A stretch of DNA of 64,000 nucleotides, taken from positions 4,097,001-4,161,000 of the forward strand of contig NC_020908.1 of assembly GCF_000155735.2 (NCBI RefSeq). Direction: 5' to 3'. This DNA is from Octadecabacter arcticus 238. Its GTDB lineage: Bacteria > Pseudomonadota > Alphaproteobacteria > Rhodobacterales > Rhodobacteraceae. Below, in pieces: positions 8,080 to 15,620 of the stretch (the first letter of the stretch is position 1; each line of letters opens with the position of its first letter). A model generated the notes under the pieces. The model had not been told where the DNA came from and ran no database searches. It was given only the letters and a program-made list of their open reading frames with translations. Position numbers and translations under genes: made by a program.

Positions 8080-10671
8080 ATGCCACCTGTCGTTCTTGGT
8101 GCTGTGGCCCTCGGGGGCGCGGCAATTGCTGCAGGCGGTGTGGCTGCGGCTTTTGCGGCCACGGGTCTGGTTGGCTTTGCAGCCTCTTTTGGGGCCTCGA
8201 TGCTGCTCTCGGCGGCCGCACAGGCAATGATGCCAGCGCCCAGCATTGGCCAGATGGAAATGAAGGCCCGCACCGTGACGGTGCGCGAGCCGGTGATGCC
8301 GCGCGAGATGGTTTACGGCCGGGTCCGCAAGGGCGGCGTGATCGTCTTTCTGCATGCAACCGGGCAAAAGGACAAAGACCTGCATCTGGTCGTCGTACTG
8401 GCGGCCCACAGCGTCAAATCCATCGGGGCGATTTACTTTGAAGGCGAGGAGGCAGTGTCTGCGGCGGGTGCGGCTCAGGGTAGATGGGCCGGTAAACTCG
8501 CTGTGGAAAAGCGCCTTGGGGCTCAGGATCAGACAGCCTTTGCGGGCCTGATTGCCGCCGCTCCGGAGCATTGGAGCAATGCGCACCGTCTTGCAGGATG
8601 TGGCGCGATCTATCTGCGGCTGACCTATGACCAGGATGCCTTTCCGGGTGGGATCCCCAACATCACGGTGGATCTGGAGGGCAAGAATGACATCCTTGAT
8701 CCAAGGACAGGACAGCAGGTTTATAGCGATAACGCAGCGCTTTGCATTGCTGATTACATGGCCCATCCGACCTATGGCATTGGCGCTGCGATCGCAGCCG
8801 CGGATGGGATAGAGACCGACAGCCTCATTGAGGCGGCCAATATCTGCGATGAGGCCGTGCCGCTGGCTTCGAGTGGCACCGAGGCGCGCTTTAGCTGCAA
8901 TGGCGTGGTCTCGCTCTCACAAACACCCAGGACCATTATCGAGGCCATGCTGACGGCCATGGCGGGCGGCTGCATCTGGCAGGCGGGCCAATGGCGTATC
9001 CGTGCGGGGGCCTACCGGGTCCCGGAAACGACGCTCACGGCAGATGATCTGCGTGAAGGCGGGATGGTGCTGACCACACGGCAAAGCCGGGCGTCAAACT
9101 TCAATGCGGTGCGCGGCCAATTTGTCAGCCCAGAGAACAGCTGGCAGCCCGATGACTTCCCGGCCTATGCCAGTGAGGCCTACCGGTTGGAGGATAATGG
9201 CGAGCGGGTCTGGCGCGATATCTCGCTGCCCTTCACGATCTCGGCCTCTATGGCGCAACGCTTGGCAAAGATTGAGCTGGAGCGCGCGCGACGGCAGATG
9301 AGCCTGAAGGTGGCGGGCAAGCTCAAGGCGTGGCGCATCGCGGCAGGGGAGGTCACATACGTCCAATATGACCGCTGGGGGTTTGGCGGGACGGCGCTGC
9401 CGGAGGGCAAGCCCTTTGAGGTTGACGCTGTGCGGCTTGATCTGACGCAGATGGGCGCAGGCCCGCGCCTGGCACCCGAACTGCTGCTGCGCGAGACCTC
9501 GCCACTCATTTATGACTGGGATGCCTCGGAGGAGCAGATCTATCAAGCGGCGCCGCGCACAACGCTGCCTTCGGCTTTTGACATTGCCCCACCGGGGGCG
9601 CCACAGGCCAGCGAAGAGCTGTATGTCACGCGCGATGGCTCGGCGGTCAAAGTACTGGCCCGCATCTCTTGGGAGCCGGCCGCATCGGGCTTTGTGGACA
9701 CCTATCAGTTCGAGGCGCGCCGGGATGGGGATGAATGGTTGGATCGGGGCCGCACCGCGGGCACGGTGATGGAGTTGCGCGATATCCGGCCCGGGCAATG
9801 GGCGTTCCGCGTCAAGGCGATCTCGGTGCTGGGTGTCTCCTCGATATGGCGGGACGGCGCATTGGAGGTTGTGGGTCTGACAGCACCGCCAGAAACGCTC
9901 GCCGGGCTCACGATCCAGTCGGCGGGTGGGCTTGCCGTCCTGAAATGGCAAAGATCCGTTGATGTGGATGTCCGCGTGGGGGGCAATATCATCATCCGCC
10001 ACAGCAAGGAGATGGCGGCCACTTGGGCCAACTCCACGCTGATGGACCGGGTCTCAGGCGGCGAGGCGATTGCTGTCGTCCCGCTTAAACCCGGGACCTA
10101 CCTGCTACGTGCGCAAGACAGCGAGGGGCGGACTGGTCCAGTCAGCACCGTCACGACCAAGGGCGTGCAGATCCTGAGCTTTGTGCAGCTCAACACGCTG
10201 GCAGCCGAGCCTGCCTTTGCCGGGCCAAAGACCAATCTTGAAGCGGCCGGCGGCGTTCTTAAACTCACAAGTGGTCCTGACGGAGGCACGCCGCAGGTTC
10301 TGGCGCTTGAGGGGCTTTACCAGTTCGGCGCGCATCTAGATTTTGGCGCGCTGAAGCTGGTGCGGCTGCGCTCGGATATCTTGGTCGGGGCCTCGGCACT
10401 GTCGGATTACATCGACGATCGCATGACTCCGGTTGATGCCTGGGCGGACTTTGACGGCTCTGAGGGCGCAGATATCGATGTGGTCCTAGAGGTCAGAGAA
10501 ACCGATGACGATCCCGCCAGCCCAAGCCCGCTCTGGGGTCCCTGGGGACGAATTGATAACAGCGAGATTGAGGCGCGTGCGGTTGAGGCGCGGGCCTGGC
10601 TGCGCACGAATGATCCGGCCTTTACGCCGATTGTCTCGGAATTGCGGCTGATAGCGGATGAGGTGGTGTAG
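8080..10671 (+). CDS. Central tail hub / host specificity protein (gpJ-like)
   Basis: 863 residues. The N terminus is hydrophobic (about residues 1-50, alanine- and glycine-rich). It is followed by REPVMPREMVYGRVRKGGVI, a hallmark of phage tail host-specificity (Phage-tail_3/gpJ) proteins. The middle carries the hub core; about residues 505-700 look like fibronectin type III-like beta modules (SWEPAASGFVDTYQFEARRD, then FRVKAISVLGVSS). It forms the tail tip that contacts the receptor. The GTG of the next gene overlaps its stop by one base. Confidence 0.8.
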   Translation: MPPVVLGAVALGGAAIAAGGVAAAFAATGLVGFAASFGASMLLSAAAQAMMPAPSIGQMEMKARTVTVREPVMPREMVYGRVRKGGVIVFLHATGQKDKDLHLVVVLAAHSVKSIGAIYFEGEEAVSAAGAAQGRWAGKLAVEKRLGAQDQTAFAGLIAAAPEHWSNAHRLAGCGAIYLRLTYDQDAFPGGIPNITVDLEGKNDILDPRTGQQVYSDNAALCIADYMAHPTYGIGAAIAAADGIETDSLIEAANICDEAVPLASSGTEARFSCNGVVSLSQTPRTIIEAMLTAMAGGCIWQAGQWRIRAGAYRVPETTLTADDLREGGMVLTTRQSRASNFNAVRGQFVSPENSWQPDDFPAYASEAYRLEDNGERVWRDISLPFTISASMAQRLAKIELERARRQMSLKVAGKLKAWRIAAGEVTYVQYDRWGFGGTALPEGKPFEVDAVRLDLTQMGAGPRLAPELLLRETSPLIYDWDASEEQIYQAAPRTTLPSAFDIAPPGAPQASEELYVTRDGSAVKVLARISWEPAASGFVDTYQFEARRDGDEWLDRGRTAGTVMELRDIRPGQWAFRVKAISVLGVSSIWRDGALEVVGLTAPPETLAGLTIQSAGGLAVLKWQRSVDVDVRVGGNIIIRHSKEMAATWANSTLMDRVSGGEAIAVVPLKPGTYLLRAQDSEGRTGPVSTVTTKGVQILSFVQLNTLAAEPAFAGPKTNLEAAGGVLKLTSGPDGGTPQVLALEGLYQFGAHLDFGALKLVRLRSDILVGASALSDYIDDRMTPVDAWADFDGSEGADIDVVLEVRETDDDPASPSPLWGPWGRIDNSEIEARAVEARAWLRTNDPAFTPIVSELRLIADEVV

Positions 10672-10901
10672 TGGCTCAGACCCCAAGCTTTGTGATCATC
10701 AATGACAATGGTGCGGCCGTGCGTGCCCAGATCAACCAGGTGGTGGCGGCACTGCGTTCGACCAGCAGCAGTGGCGTGGAGCCACCGGCGACAGCGCCGG
10801 GCATGCTTTGGCTCGACACCAGCACGACGCCGCCGACGCTACGCCTGCGCAATACCGCCGATAGTGTCTTTGAGGCGCTGCTCGATGGTGGGGAATACTA
10901 A
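10671..10901 (+). CDS. Small phage tail-region protein
   Basis: 76 residues starting with GTG that overlaps the stop of the hub gene (TAGTGG). It reads AQTPSFVIINDNGAAVRAQI and ends with a P-A-P-G-MLWLDTSTTPPTLRLRN segment, a pattern of small proteins found after gpJ in Rhodobacterales prophages, possibly a fibre attachment domain. The stop overlaps the stop of the antisense toxin gene by three bases. Function unknown. Confidence 0.55.
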   Translation: MAQTPSFVIINDNGAAVRAQINQVVAALRSTSSSGVEPPATAPGMLWLDTSTTPPTLRLRNTADSVFEALLDGGEY

Positions 10902-11188
10902 GGATCTGCGCGTTTTTGCGCCGCTTTATAGACTGCGCTGCGCTCGCGTTTACCAACTGCCACGACCGTGACTGTGATGGAAGTCTCTTCCACGCGGTAG
11001 ACCAATCGGTAGCCGGCACTGCGCAGCTTGATCTTATAGTGGTCTTGCATGCCATGCAGCGCGTCAGCAGGCACCTGAGGCTGGGCGAGGCACGCGATCA
11101 ACTTCTTTTTGAACTGTGCCTGAAGCGTGGATCCAAGTTTTTGCCATTCCTTGAGTGCGGATGGCAAAAACTGCAGCTCATAGCGCAT
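10898..11188 (-). CDS. relE: RelE-family mRNA interferase toxin
   Basis: 96 residues on the minus strand. MRYELQFLPSALKEWQKLG is the classic RelE N terminus, followed by YKIKLRSAGYRLVYRVEE and VVAVGKRERSAVYKAA, which hold the conserved Arg/Lys and Tyr residues of ribosome-dependent RNases. I chose ATG 11188 because it matches the family start and overlaps the antitoxin end by 11 bases. It is the toxin half of a second toxin-antitoxin pair inserted antisense in the phage late region. Confidence 0.88.
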   Translation of the reverse strand: MRYELQFLPSALKEWQKLGSTLQAQFKKKLIACLAQPQVPADALHGMQDHYKIKLRSAGYRLVYRVEETSITVTVVAVGKRERSAVYKAAQKRADP

Positions 11189-11423
11189 CCAGGCTGACCC
11201 GAACCGGTGTCTCACCCGCGCGCCGCTTGATCATCTCGGCGAGTTCCAAATCGTCTAGATGTTCCATCATGGCCTCATAGCGCGCGGCGGGCACCATGTA
11301 GGCCATGACACGGTTGTGGTTGAGCACAGCAACGGGCTCACCGTCCGCCTGTGCCATGACCTGCGATGGGTTTTTTTTGAGATCAGAGACGCTGACGGCG
11401 ATATTGGCTTCGACACGCTGCAT
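11178..11423 (-). CDS. Phd/YefM-family antitoxin
   Basis: 81 residues. NIAVSVSDLKKNPSQVMAQ followed by GEPVAVLNHNRVMAYMVP is the Phd/YefM DNA-binding fold; the C-terminal helices (MMEHLDDLELAEMIKRR) bind the toxin. ATG 11423 is preceded by GGAGG at ideal spacing, which decides the start over longer in-frame options. It overlaps the RelE gene and probably autorepresses through the palindrome upstream. Confidence 0.88.
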   Translation of the reverse strand: MQRVEANIAVSVSDLKKNPSQVMAQADGEPVAVLNHNRVMAYMVPAARYEAMMEHLDDLELAEMIKRRAGETPVRVSLDAL

Positions 11424-11437
11424 AGCAGCCTCCAAAA

Positions 11438-11468
11438 TAGATCTAAAAACAGGTCTTAATATAGACCT
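11438..11468. promoter_or_regulatory. Operator palindromes of the Phd/RelE pair
   Basis: Upstream of the antitoxin lie two palindromes: TAGATCTA (11438-11445) and AGGTCT-TAATAT-AGACCT (11451-11468). They are 5 bases apart and share the AGRYCT-type half-site. This is the expected arrangement for cooperative Phd/YefM repression. Confidence 0.65.
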
Positions 11469-11524
11469 AATTAAATACCACGCAAGTGGGTTTGTACCTG
11501 CAGAAGGCAACAAAGGAGACACCC

Positions 11525-11836
11525 ATGACCGAGCAGGGCTTTTTAGAAACGTTAAACAGCCTGTTTGGCGGCGCGATGACGACGCTGATTGGCGCCTTTA
11601 CGGGGCGGCTGATGTATCACTCGGGCGAGGTCAAGCTGGGCCGGCGGCGCTTTTTTGGCAAGGAGCTCCTATGGGAAATCCCTGTCGCCATCGGCATGGC
11701 CATTATTGGCGAGGCGGTGGCGAGTTATTTGGCGCTTGGTCAGCCGGTGAGCACGGGGCTTGTGGCCACGCTGGCCTATCTGGGACCGCGAGGGGCCGAG
11801 GCGCTCATTACCGCTTGGCTTTGTCGCAAGAAATAA
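11525..11836 (+). CDS. Holin, LydA/Phage_holin_3_3-like
   Basis: 103 residues starting at ATG 11525 behind AAAGGAG. Hydrophobic segments lie at about residues 14-30 (GGAMTTLIGAFTGRLMY), 50-72 (IPVAIGMAIIGEAVASYLAL) and 77-96. The protein is small, with a basic middle and C terminus (LCRKK), as in holins that open the inner membrane at lysis. The genes downstream are endolysin and spanins, which supports the role. Confidence 0.7.
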   Translation: MTEQGFLETLNSLFGGAMTTLIGAFTGRLMYHSGEVKLGRRRFFGKELLWEIPVAIGMAIIGEAVASYLALGQPVSTGLVATLAYLGPRGAEALITAWLCRKK

Positions 11837-11924
11837 GCCGTCACAGATATGCAGACTACTCTTGTTAATCGGCTGGAGCATGGCCATCTGCGCAACAACA
11901 AACGGATGAAAAGAGGTGTTCCCA

Positions 11925-12152
11925 ATGACCGGTATCGCGCAAATCCTCGCCAAGATATCTATGGCGTCCGAGCCTGTCGAAGCCCTTCGCTCAGCCGTTT
12001 TATCACAGGGTGGCTTTTGGCCCGACCTGCAGACAGGCTTAGGTATATTTGAAGTTCAACTCTTCGGCGTAGTTGGCATTGGCCCTTCCCAATCGGCGGC
12101 GGCGGATGACTGGATTGTGCAAGCCAGCGAGCGTTTGCGCGGGTCTCTTTAG
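11925..12152 (+). CDS. Small lysis-region protein of unknown function
   Basis: 75 residues from ATG 11925, with AGAGG upstream; a GTG at 11916 is an alternative start. Sequence features are MTGIAQILAKISMASEPVEA, QGGFWPDLQTGLGIF and a C-terminal amphipathic segment. No signal peptide and no family I recognise. It lies between holin and endolysin genes and is followed by a terminator. It may belong to the lysis cassette. Confidence 0.4.
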   Translation: MTGIAQILAKISMASEPVEALRSAVLSQGGFWPDLQTGLGIFEVQLFGVVGIGPSQSAAADDWIVQASERLRGSL

Positions 12153-12212
12153 GCACACAGCACCCCGCCACCCCACCTCGCAGGGCCACGCTTTTATTTA
12201 AACGACCACCAT

Positions 12213-12238
12213 AGCCGTCCTTAAGGGGCGGCTTTTTG
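12213..12238 (+). terminator. Rho-independent terminator before the endolysin gene
   Basis: AGCCGTCC, loop TTAA, then GGGGCGGCT followed by a run of T. The stem has one G-T pair and one bulge. It would end transcripts from the tail/holin side or attenuate read-through into the lysis gene 20 bases later. Confidence 0.6.
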
Positions 12239-12258
12239 CATTTGCATGGGAGAGCATC

Positions 12259-13191
12259 ATGACACCTTTTGAGATTGCCCGCGGGCTGATCGGCACCACC
12301 GAAGGCCCCGGCCCCGAGGACAACCCTGCCGTCATGGAGATGTATGCCTCTGTCGGCCACGACTGGGTGGAGCACGACTCTGTGGCTTGGTGCGCGGCCT
12401 TCGTGGGGCATTGTTTGGAGCGCGCAGGGCTGCGCTCGACGCGTAAGCTCACGGCGCGGTCTTATCTCGATTGGGGCGTGCCGGTGGAGGTGGCAGACGC
12501 ACAACCGGGCGATATCGCTGTCATCCCGCGCGGGAGCTCAAGTTGGCAGGGGCATGTGTTCTTCATCGACCGGATTGAGGGCGCGTGGGTCTGGGGGCTT
12601 GGTGGCAACCAAGGGGATGCGGTCAATATAAAGCGCTATCCGGTGTCAAAGCTCCTCGGCGTACGCCGGGCGGGGAATATGGCGGTAGCGAGCACGCTCA
12701 CGGTGCGTGATGTCCAAACCCGACTGCGGTCCTTGGGTTATCATGAGGTGGGTGTAGCCGATGGCCAGATCGGCCCGCGCACCAGGGCTGCAATTCTTGC
12801 CTTTCGCGATGACAACGACCTGCCGCTGGTGCCAATCATTGATGTGGCGCTGAGCGAAGCATTGGCAGAAGCCGCGCCACGCGCGGTCGCACCAGAGCGT
12901 GCTGCGGGCCGGCCCTCTGAGAGCCGGATTGTCTCTGCAGCCAATGCCCAGATCGGGCTGGGGGTTATTGGCGCTGCAGGGTCTTTGGGGGCCCAAATCG
13001 CACCAGCCTTGGCTGAGGCAGAGCAGGCCCGGGATGTCGCAAGCCGGTTCTTCGTGCTGACAGGCTTTGAGGCCTGGCTGCCTGCGGCACTGCCTTGGAT
13101 AGGGATGGCCGTGTTTGTGGGGGTGATCCTTTACGCGCTCAAAGCACGGGCCGCGCGCATTGAGGATCACAAAACTGGGCGCACGCCATGA
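12259..13191 (+). CDS. Phage endolysin (TIGR02594-type peptidase with peptidoglycan-binding domain and membrane anchor)
   Basis: 310 residues behind GGGAGAG. Residues 1-130 are a CHAP/NlpC-like hydrolase of the TIGR02594 type: likely catalytic Cys45 in SVAWCAAFVGHCLERAG and His99 in WQGHVFFIDR. Residues about 145-190 form a peptidoglycan-binding domain (VRDVQTRLRSLGYHEVGVAD and IGPRTRAAILAFRDDN). A single membrane segment lies near the C terminus (about 278-298, WIGMAVFVGVILYALKA), so the enzyme is probably tethered. It cuts cell-wall peptides for host lysis. The stop overlaps the inner spanin start by four bases. Confidence 0.8.
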   Translation: MTPFEIARGLIGTTEGPGPEDNPAVMEMYASVGHDWVEHDSVAWCAAFVGHCLERAGLRSTRKLTARSYLDWGVPVEVADAQPGDIAVIPRGSSSWQGHVFFIDRIEGAWVWGLGGNQGDAVNIKRYPVSKLLGVRRAGNMAVASTLTVRDVQTRLRSLGYHEVGVADGQIGPRTRAAILAFRDDNDLPLVPIIDVALSEALAEAAPRAVAPERAAGRPSESRIVSAANAQIGLGVIGAAGSLGAQIAPALAEAEQARDVASRFFVLTGFEAWLPAALPWIGMAVFVGVILYALKARAARIEDHKTGRTP

Positions 13192-13445
13192 TCACCCTTG
13201 CACGTGCGCTTTTCACGGGGCTCGGCAGGCGGGCCGCATTTTGCGCAGCAATCATCTTAGCCGTTCTCGTCGCGCTTTGGATCGCCGTCCGCCAGGGGCG
13301 CCAAGCTGGCGAGGCCCGCTTTGCCATCCGCCGCGCCGATGCCCGCATTCGGTCTTTGCAATCTTCAAAGGAAATCCGCCATGACGTTCAAAACATGGAG
13401 CGCAGTGATCTTCAGCGCCGTCTTGCTCGCTGGATGCGCGACTGA
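13188..13445 (+). CDS. Inner-membrane spanin (Rz-like)
   Basis: 85 residues with one N-terminal membrane segment (FCAAIILAVLVALWIAV, about 18-34). It is followed by a short charged, probably helical periplasmic part rich in R, D, E and Q. Position after the endolysin and the overlap with a small lipoprotein gene in another frame match the Rz/Rz1 spanin arrangement that fuses inner and outer membranes in the last step of lysis. Sequence identity to Rz is not evident; the call is from architecture. Confidence 0.65.
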   Translation: MITLARALFTGLGRRAAFCAAIILAVLVALWIAVRQGRQAGEARFAIRRADARIRSLQSSKEIRHDVQNMERSDLQRRLARWMRD

Positions 13446-13581
13446 GGGCCGCTTGCGGACTGACTGCGACTGGGCCGCACCCATCCGTCCATCAACGCGT
13501 GATCAGCTCACCGATGGCACAGCCCGCCAGATCCTGGGCCATAATGAAACCGGGGCTGAGGTTTGTGGGTGGCTGCCATGA
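13381..13581 (+). CDS. Outer-membrane spanin lipoprotein (Rz1-like)
   Basis: 66 residues from ATG 13381, with AAAGGA upstream; it starts inside the inner spanin gene in a different frame. The N terminus is a lipoprotein signal ending in the lipobox LLAGC, so the mature protein begins at a lipidated Cys18. The mature part has two more Cys (in RTDCDW and EVCGWLP). Overlapping Rz/Rz1-type genes are a known lysis feature. Confidence 0.7.
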   Translation: MTFKTWSAVIFSAVLLAGCATEGRLRTDCDWAAPIRPSTRDQLTDGTARQILGHNETGAEVCGWLP

Positions 13582-13931
13582 CCATCACGACTTTGAGCGA
13601 AGGCCCGGCTGTGCTCATCGGCTATGCTTGGCGGCTCCAGATCGAAGCGGAGGCACCTGTCTTTGCCCAAGGTGCGGCCTATGCCGGTCAGATCCGGATA
13701 AGGCCGAGCGATGGCGCGGTGCTGGCCACGATCACCAGCGCCGATGGCGGTATCCTGAGGGTCAGCGACACGGTCTTAGAGTTATTGCTGCGTCCAGCGC
13801 AGACCGCAGCCCTCTTGCCCGGGCGCATTGTGCTCGATCTTGTGCGCACTGATCTCGATCCTGATCTGCATCTCGGCTTCTTGCTTGAGATCCCTGTCAT
13901 ATTGCCGGTCACACGGGGGCTGGTGCCATGA
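13578..13931 (+). CDS. Phage late protein of unknown function
   Basis: 117 residues; ATG 13578 overlaps the spanin stop as ATGA. The protein is beta-rich with repeats of hydrophobic strands (AVLIGYAWRLQIEAEAPVF, GQIRIRPSDGAVLATITSAD, ILRVSDTVLELLL). It looks like a small tail or baseplate accessory domain. No family recognised. It overlaps the next gene by four bases, so it belongs to the fibre operon. Confidence 0.5.
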   Translation: MTITTLSEGPAVLIGYAWRLQIEAEAPVFAQGAAYAGQIRIRPSDGAVLATITSADGGILRVSDTVLELLLRPAQTAALLPGRIVLDLVRTDLDPDLHLGFLLEIPVILPVTRGLVP

Positions 13932-14134
13932 GTGCCGCAGCCCTCCAGACCGGTCTGATCACGATCACAGCGCCAATCCGCGTCCGCGCCGCTATGGGAC
14001 CGCTGCGCCTGCATCTGGCCGGCCAGCCCGGGCCACAGGGCAAAGCCGGTCCAGACGGCGATAAAGGTGATCAAGGTAATCCTGGCATCACCATCCTTCC
14101 AAACGACGCACCCATCAACGGAGGCTTTTTCTGA
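13928..14134 (+). CDS. Short collagen-like phage protein
   Basis: 68 residues. The first 30 are a small beta segment (TGLITITAPIRVRAAMG). Then come six Gly-X-Y triplets, QPGPQGKAGPDGDKGDQGNPG, which are collagen-like and should form a short triple helix, and a C-terminal PINGGFF. Collagen-like repeats are common in phage tail fibre and neck proteins as trimerisation spacers. Start ATG in ATGA overlap. It probably joins the fibre proteins encoded next. Confidence 0.55.
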   Translation: MSAAALQTGLITITAPIRVRAAMGPLRLHLAGQPGPQGKAGPDGDKGDQGNPGITILPNDAPINGGFF

Positions 14135-15249
14135 TAGCCAATACAATCCAGTTCAAACGCCGCCTGACCGGTAATGCCGGCGCACCCGCCGCTCTCAAAT
14201 CTGGCGAGGTCGCTCATAACGAGGTGGAGAACACGCTGTATGTCGGTAAAGGCGATGACGGAGCGGGCAATGCCACGGCCATCGTGCCACTTGCAGGGAC
14301 CGGCGCCTTCATTGATCTGGGCAGCACCCAGTCTGTGGGTGGCGCCAAGACCTTCTCTGTCGTGCCCAAATCCGCACAAAATGCTACGGGTGCGACCGAT
14401 CTTGTGCGTAAATCCCAGTTTGATGCGGGGCTTGCCGGCAAAGCGGCATCCAGCCATGGCCACGCCGTCTCGGATATAAGTGGGTTGCAGGGCGCGCTGG
14501 ATGGGAAGGCACCGAACAACCATGCCCATGGGCTCGCAGATGTGACCGGTCTGCAAACCGCGCTCAACGCGAAAGCCCCGGTGAGCTCGCCGAACTTGAC
14601 CGGCTCGCCCACAGCACCCACGGCGGCCGGTGGCGCCAATACAACCCAGATCGCAACCACCGCCTTTGTGCAGACAGCGCTCGCGGGATTTGGTGCCGGT
14701 GACATGTTAAAATCCGCCTATGACGCGGATAATGACGGCAAGGTGGATGCCGCAGACATGGCCGACAGCGTGCCTTGGGCAGGTGTGACGGGCAAGCCTT
14801 CCACCTATCCGCCAGCCACGCACAGCCATACGATCGCACAGGTAACGGGGCTGCAGGCGGCCATTGATGGCAAGGCCGGATTGGCTTCCCCCGCTCTTAA
14901 CGGCACACCAACAGCCCCAACGGCCGCATCCGGGACAAACACCACCCAACTGGCGACCACGGGGTTTGTGTCTGGCGAGATCGGCGCGCTGATTGCTGCG
15001 GCCCCTGGCGCGCTCGATACGCTCAATGAGCTGGCGGCGGCTTTGGGCAATGATCCGAACTTTGCCACCACCGTGACCAATGCGCTTGCAGGCAAGCTGG
15101 CTGCAGCCTCCAACCTTGCGGATCTGCCCAACAAGGCGACGGCGCGATCCAACCTCGGGCTTGGGTCACTGGCGACGCAGGCGGCGAATGCCATCACAAT
15201 CACCGGTGGGAGCATCACCGGCGTGGCGCTTGATGGCGGCACGTTCTGA
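14131..15249 (+). CDS. Phage tail fibre protein without a standard start codon
   Basis: The frame reads ANTIQFKRRLTGNAGAPAAL from 14137 onward, which looks like the true N terminus of a fibre protein, but no ATG, GTG or TTG lies at its head. A GGAGG site (14120-14124) precedes CTG (14131) and ATA (14134). The first ATG-like in-frame start is a GTG at 14224, which would remove the conserved head. The body has repeated A-S-P-x-L-x-G-x-P-T-A-P modules (twice) and H-x-H-x(3)-D-V/I-x-G-L-Q-x-A-L repeats, both typical of phage fibres. About 370 residues. Probably ATG mutated to ATA. Confidence 0.65.
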   Translation: MIANTIQFKRRLTGNAGAPAALKSGEVAHNEVENTLYVGKGDDGAGNATAIVPLAGTGAFIDLGSTQSVGGAKTFSVVPKSAQNATGATDLVRKSQFDAGLAGKAASSHGHAVSDISGLQGALDGKAPNNHAHGLADVTGLQTALNAKAPVSSPNLTGSPTAPTAAGGANTTQIATTAFVQTALAGFGAGDMLKSAYDADNDGKVDAADMADSVPWAGVTGKPSTYPPATHSHTIAQVTGLQAAIDGKAGLASPALNGTPTAPTAASGTNTTQLATTGFVSGEIGALIAAAPGALDTLNELAAALGNDPNFATTVTNALAGKLAAASNLADLPNKATARSNLGLGSLATQAANAITITGGSITGVALDGGTF

Positions 15250-15327
15250 TTGGATCTCTATCCAGCAATTGCGGATCCGCATAGATCCGTCCGTCCCCTC
15301 ACATGAGGCAAATCAGGAGAAGGTCAG

Positions 15328-15618
15328 ATGGCCAGCACAATCCGCATGAAGCGTTCCGCGGTTGCAACCAAGGTGCCGACCACCGCTCAGCTTGATCTAG
15401 GCGAATTGGCGATCAACACGCGTGACGGCAAACTCTTTCTTAAACGCGCTGATGGCAGCGAGGAAATCGTCGAGGTGGGCGCCCATTGGGGCGCCTTTAC
15501 CGCCCAGGCGACCGGAGCAAACCTGACCTTCCGCTACAACGGCACTGACGTCATGACGCTCGATGGCTCGGGCAACCTCACGGTGCTTGGCAATGTCACA
15601 GCCTTTGGGAGCTTGTAG
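15328..15618 (+). CDS. Small fibre-head-like phage protein
   Basis: 96 residues behind GGAGAAGG. It starts MASTIRMKRSAVATKVPTTA and continues LDLGELAINTRDGKLFLKR, the same kind of head domain as the previous fibre gene (NTIQFKRR, then KSGEVAHNEVENTLYVGK). That shared plan suggests a common attachment domain. C-terminal LTFRYNGTDVMTLDGSGNLT is a fibre-like strand repeat. It probably caps or links fibres. Confidence 0.6.
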   Translation: MASTIRMKRSAVATKVPTTAQLDLGELAINTRDGKLFLKRADGSEEIVEVGAHWGAFTAQATGANLTFRYNGTDVMTLDGSGNLTVLGNVTAFGSL

Positions 15619-15620
15619 CG

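Noticed and set aside
7552..8766. Minus-strand frame of 404 codons
   Set aside because: Antisense to the tail peptidase and hub genes; His/Cys/Arg-rich composition and no ribosome site.
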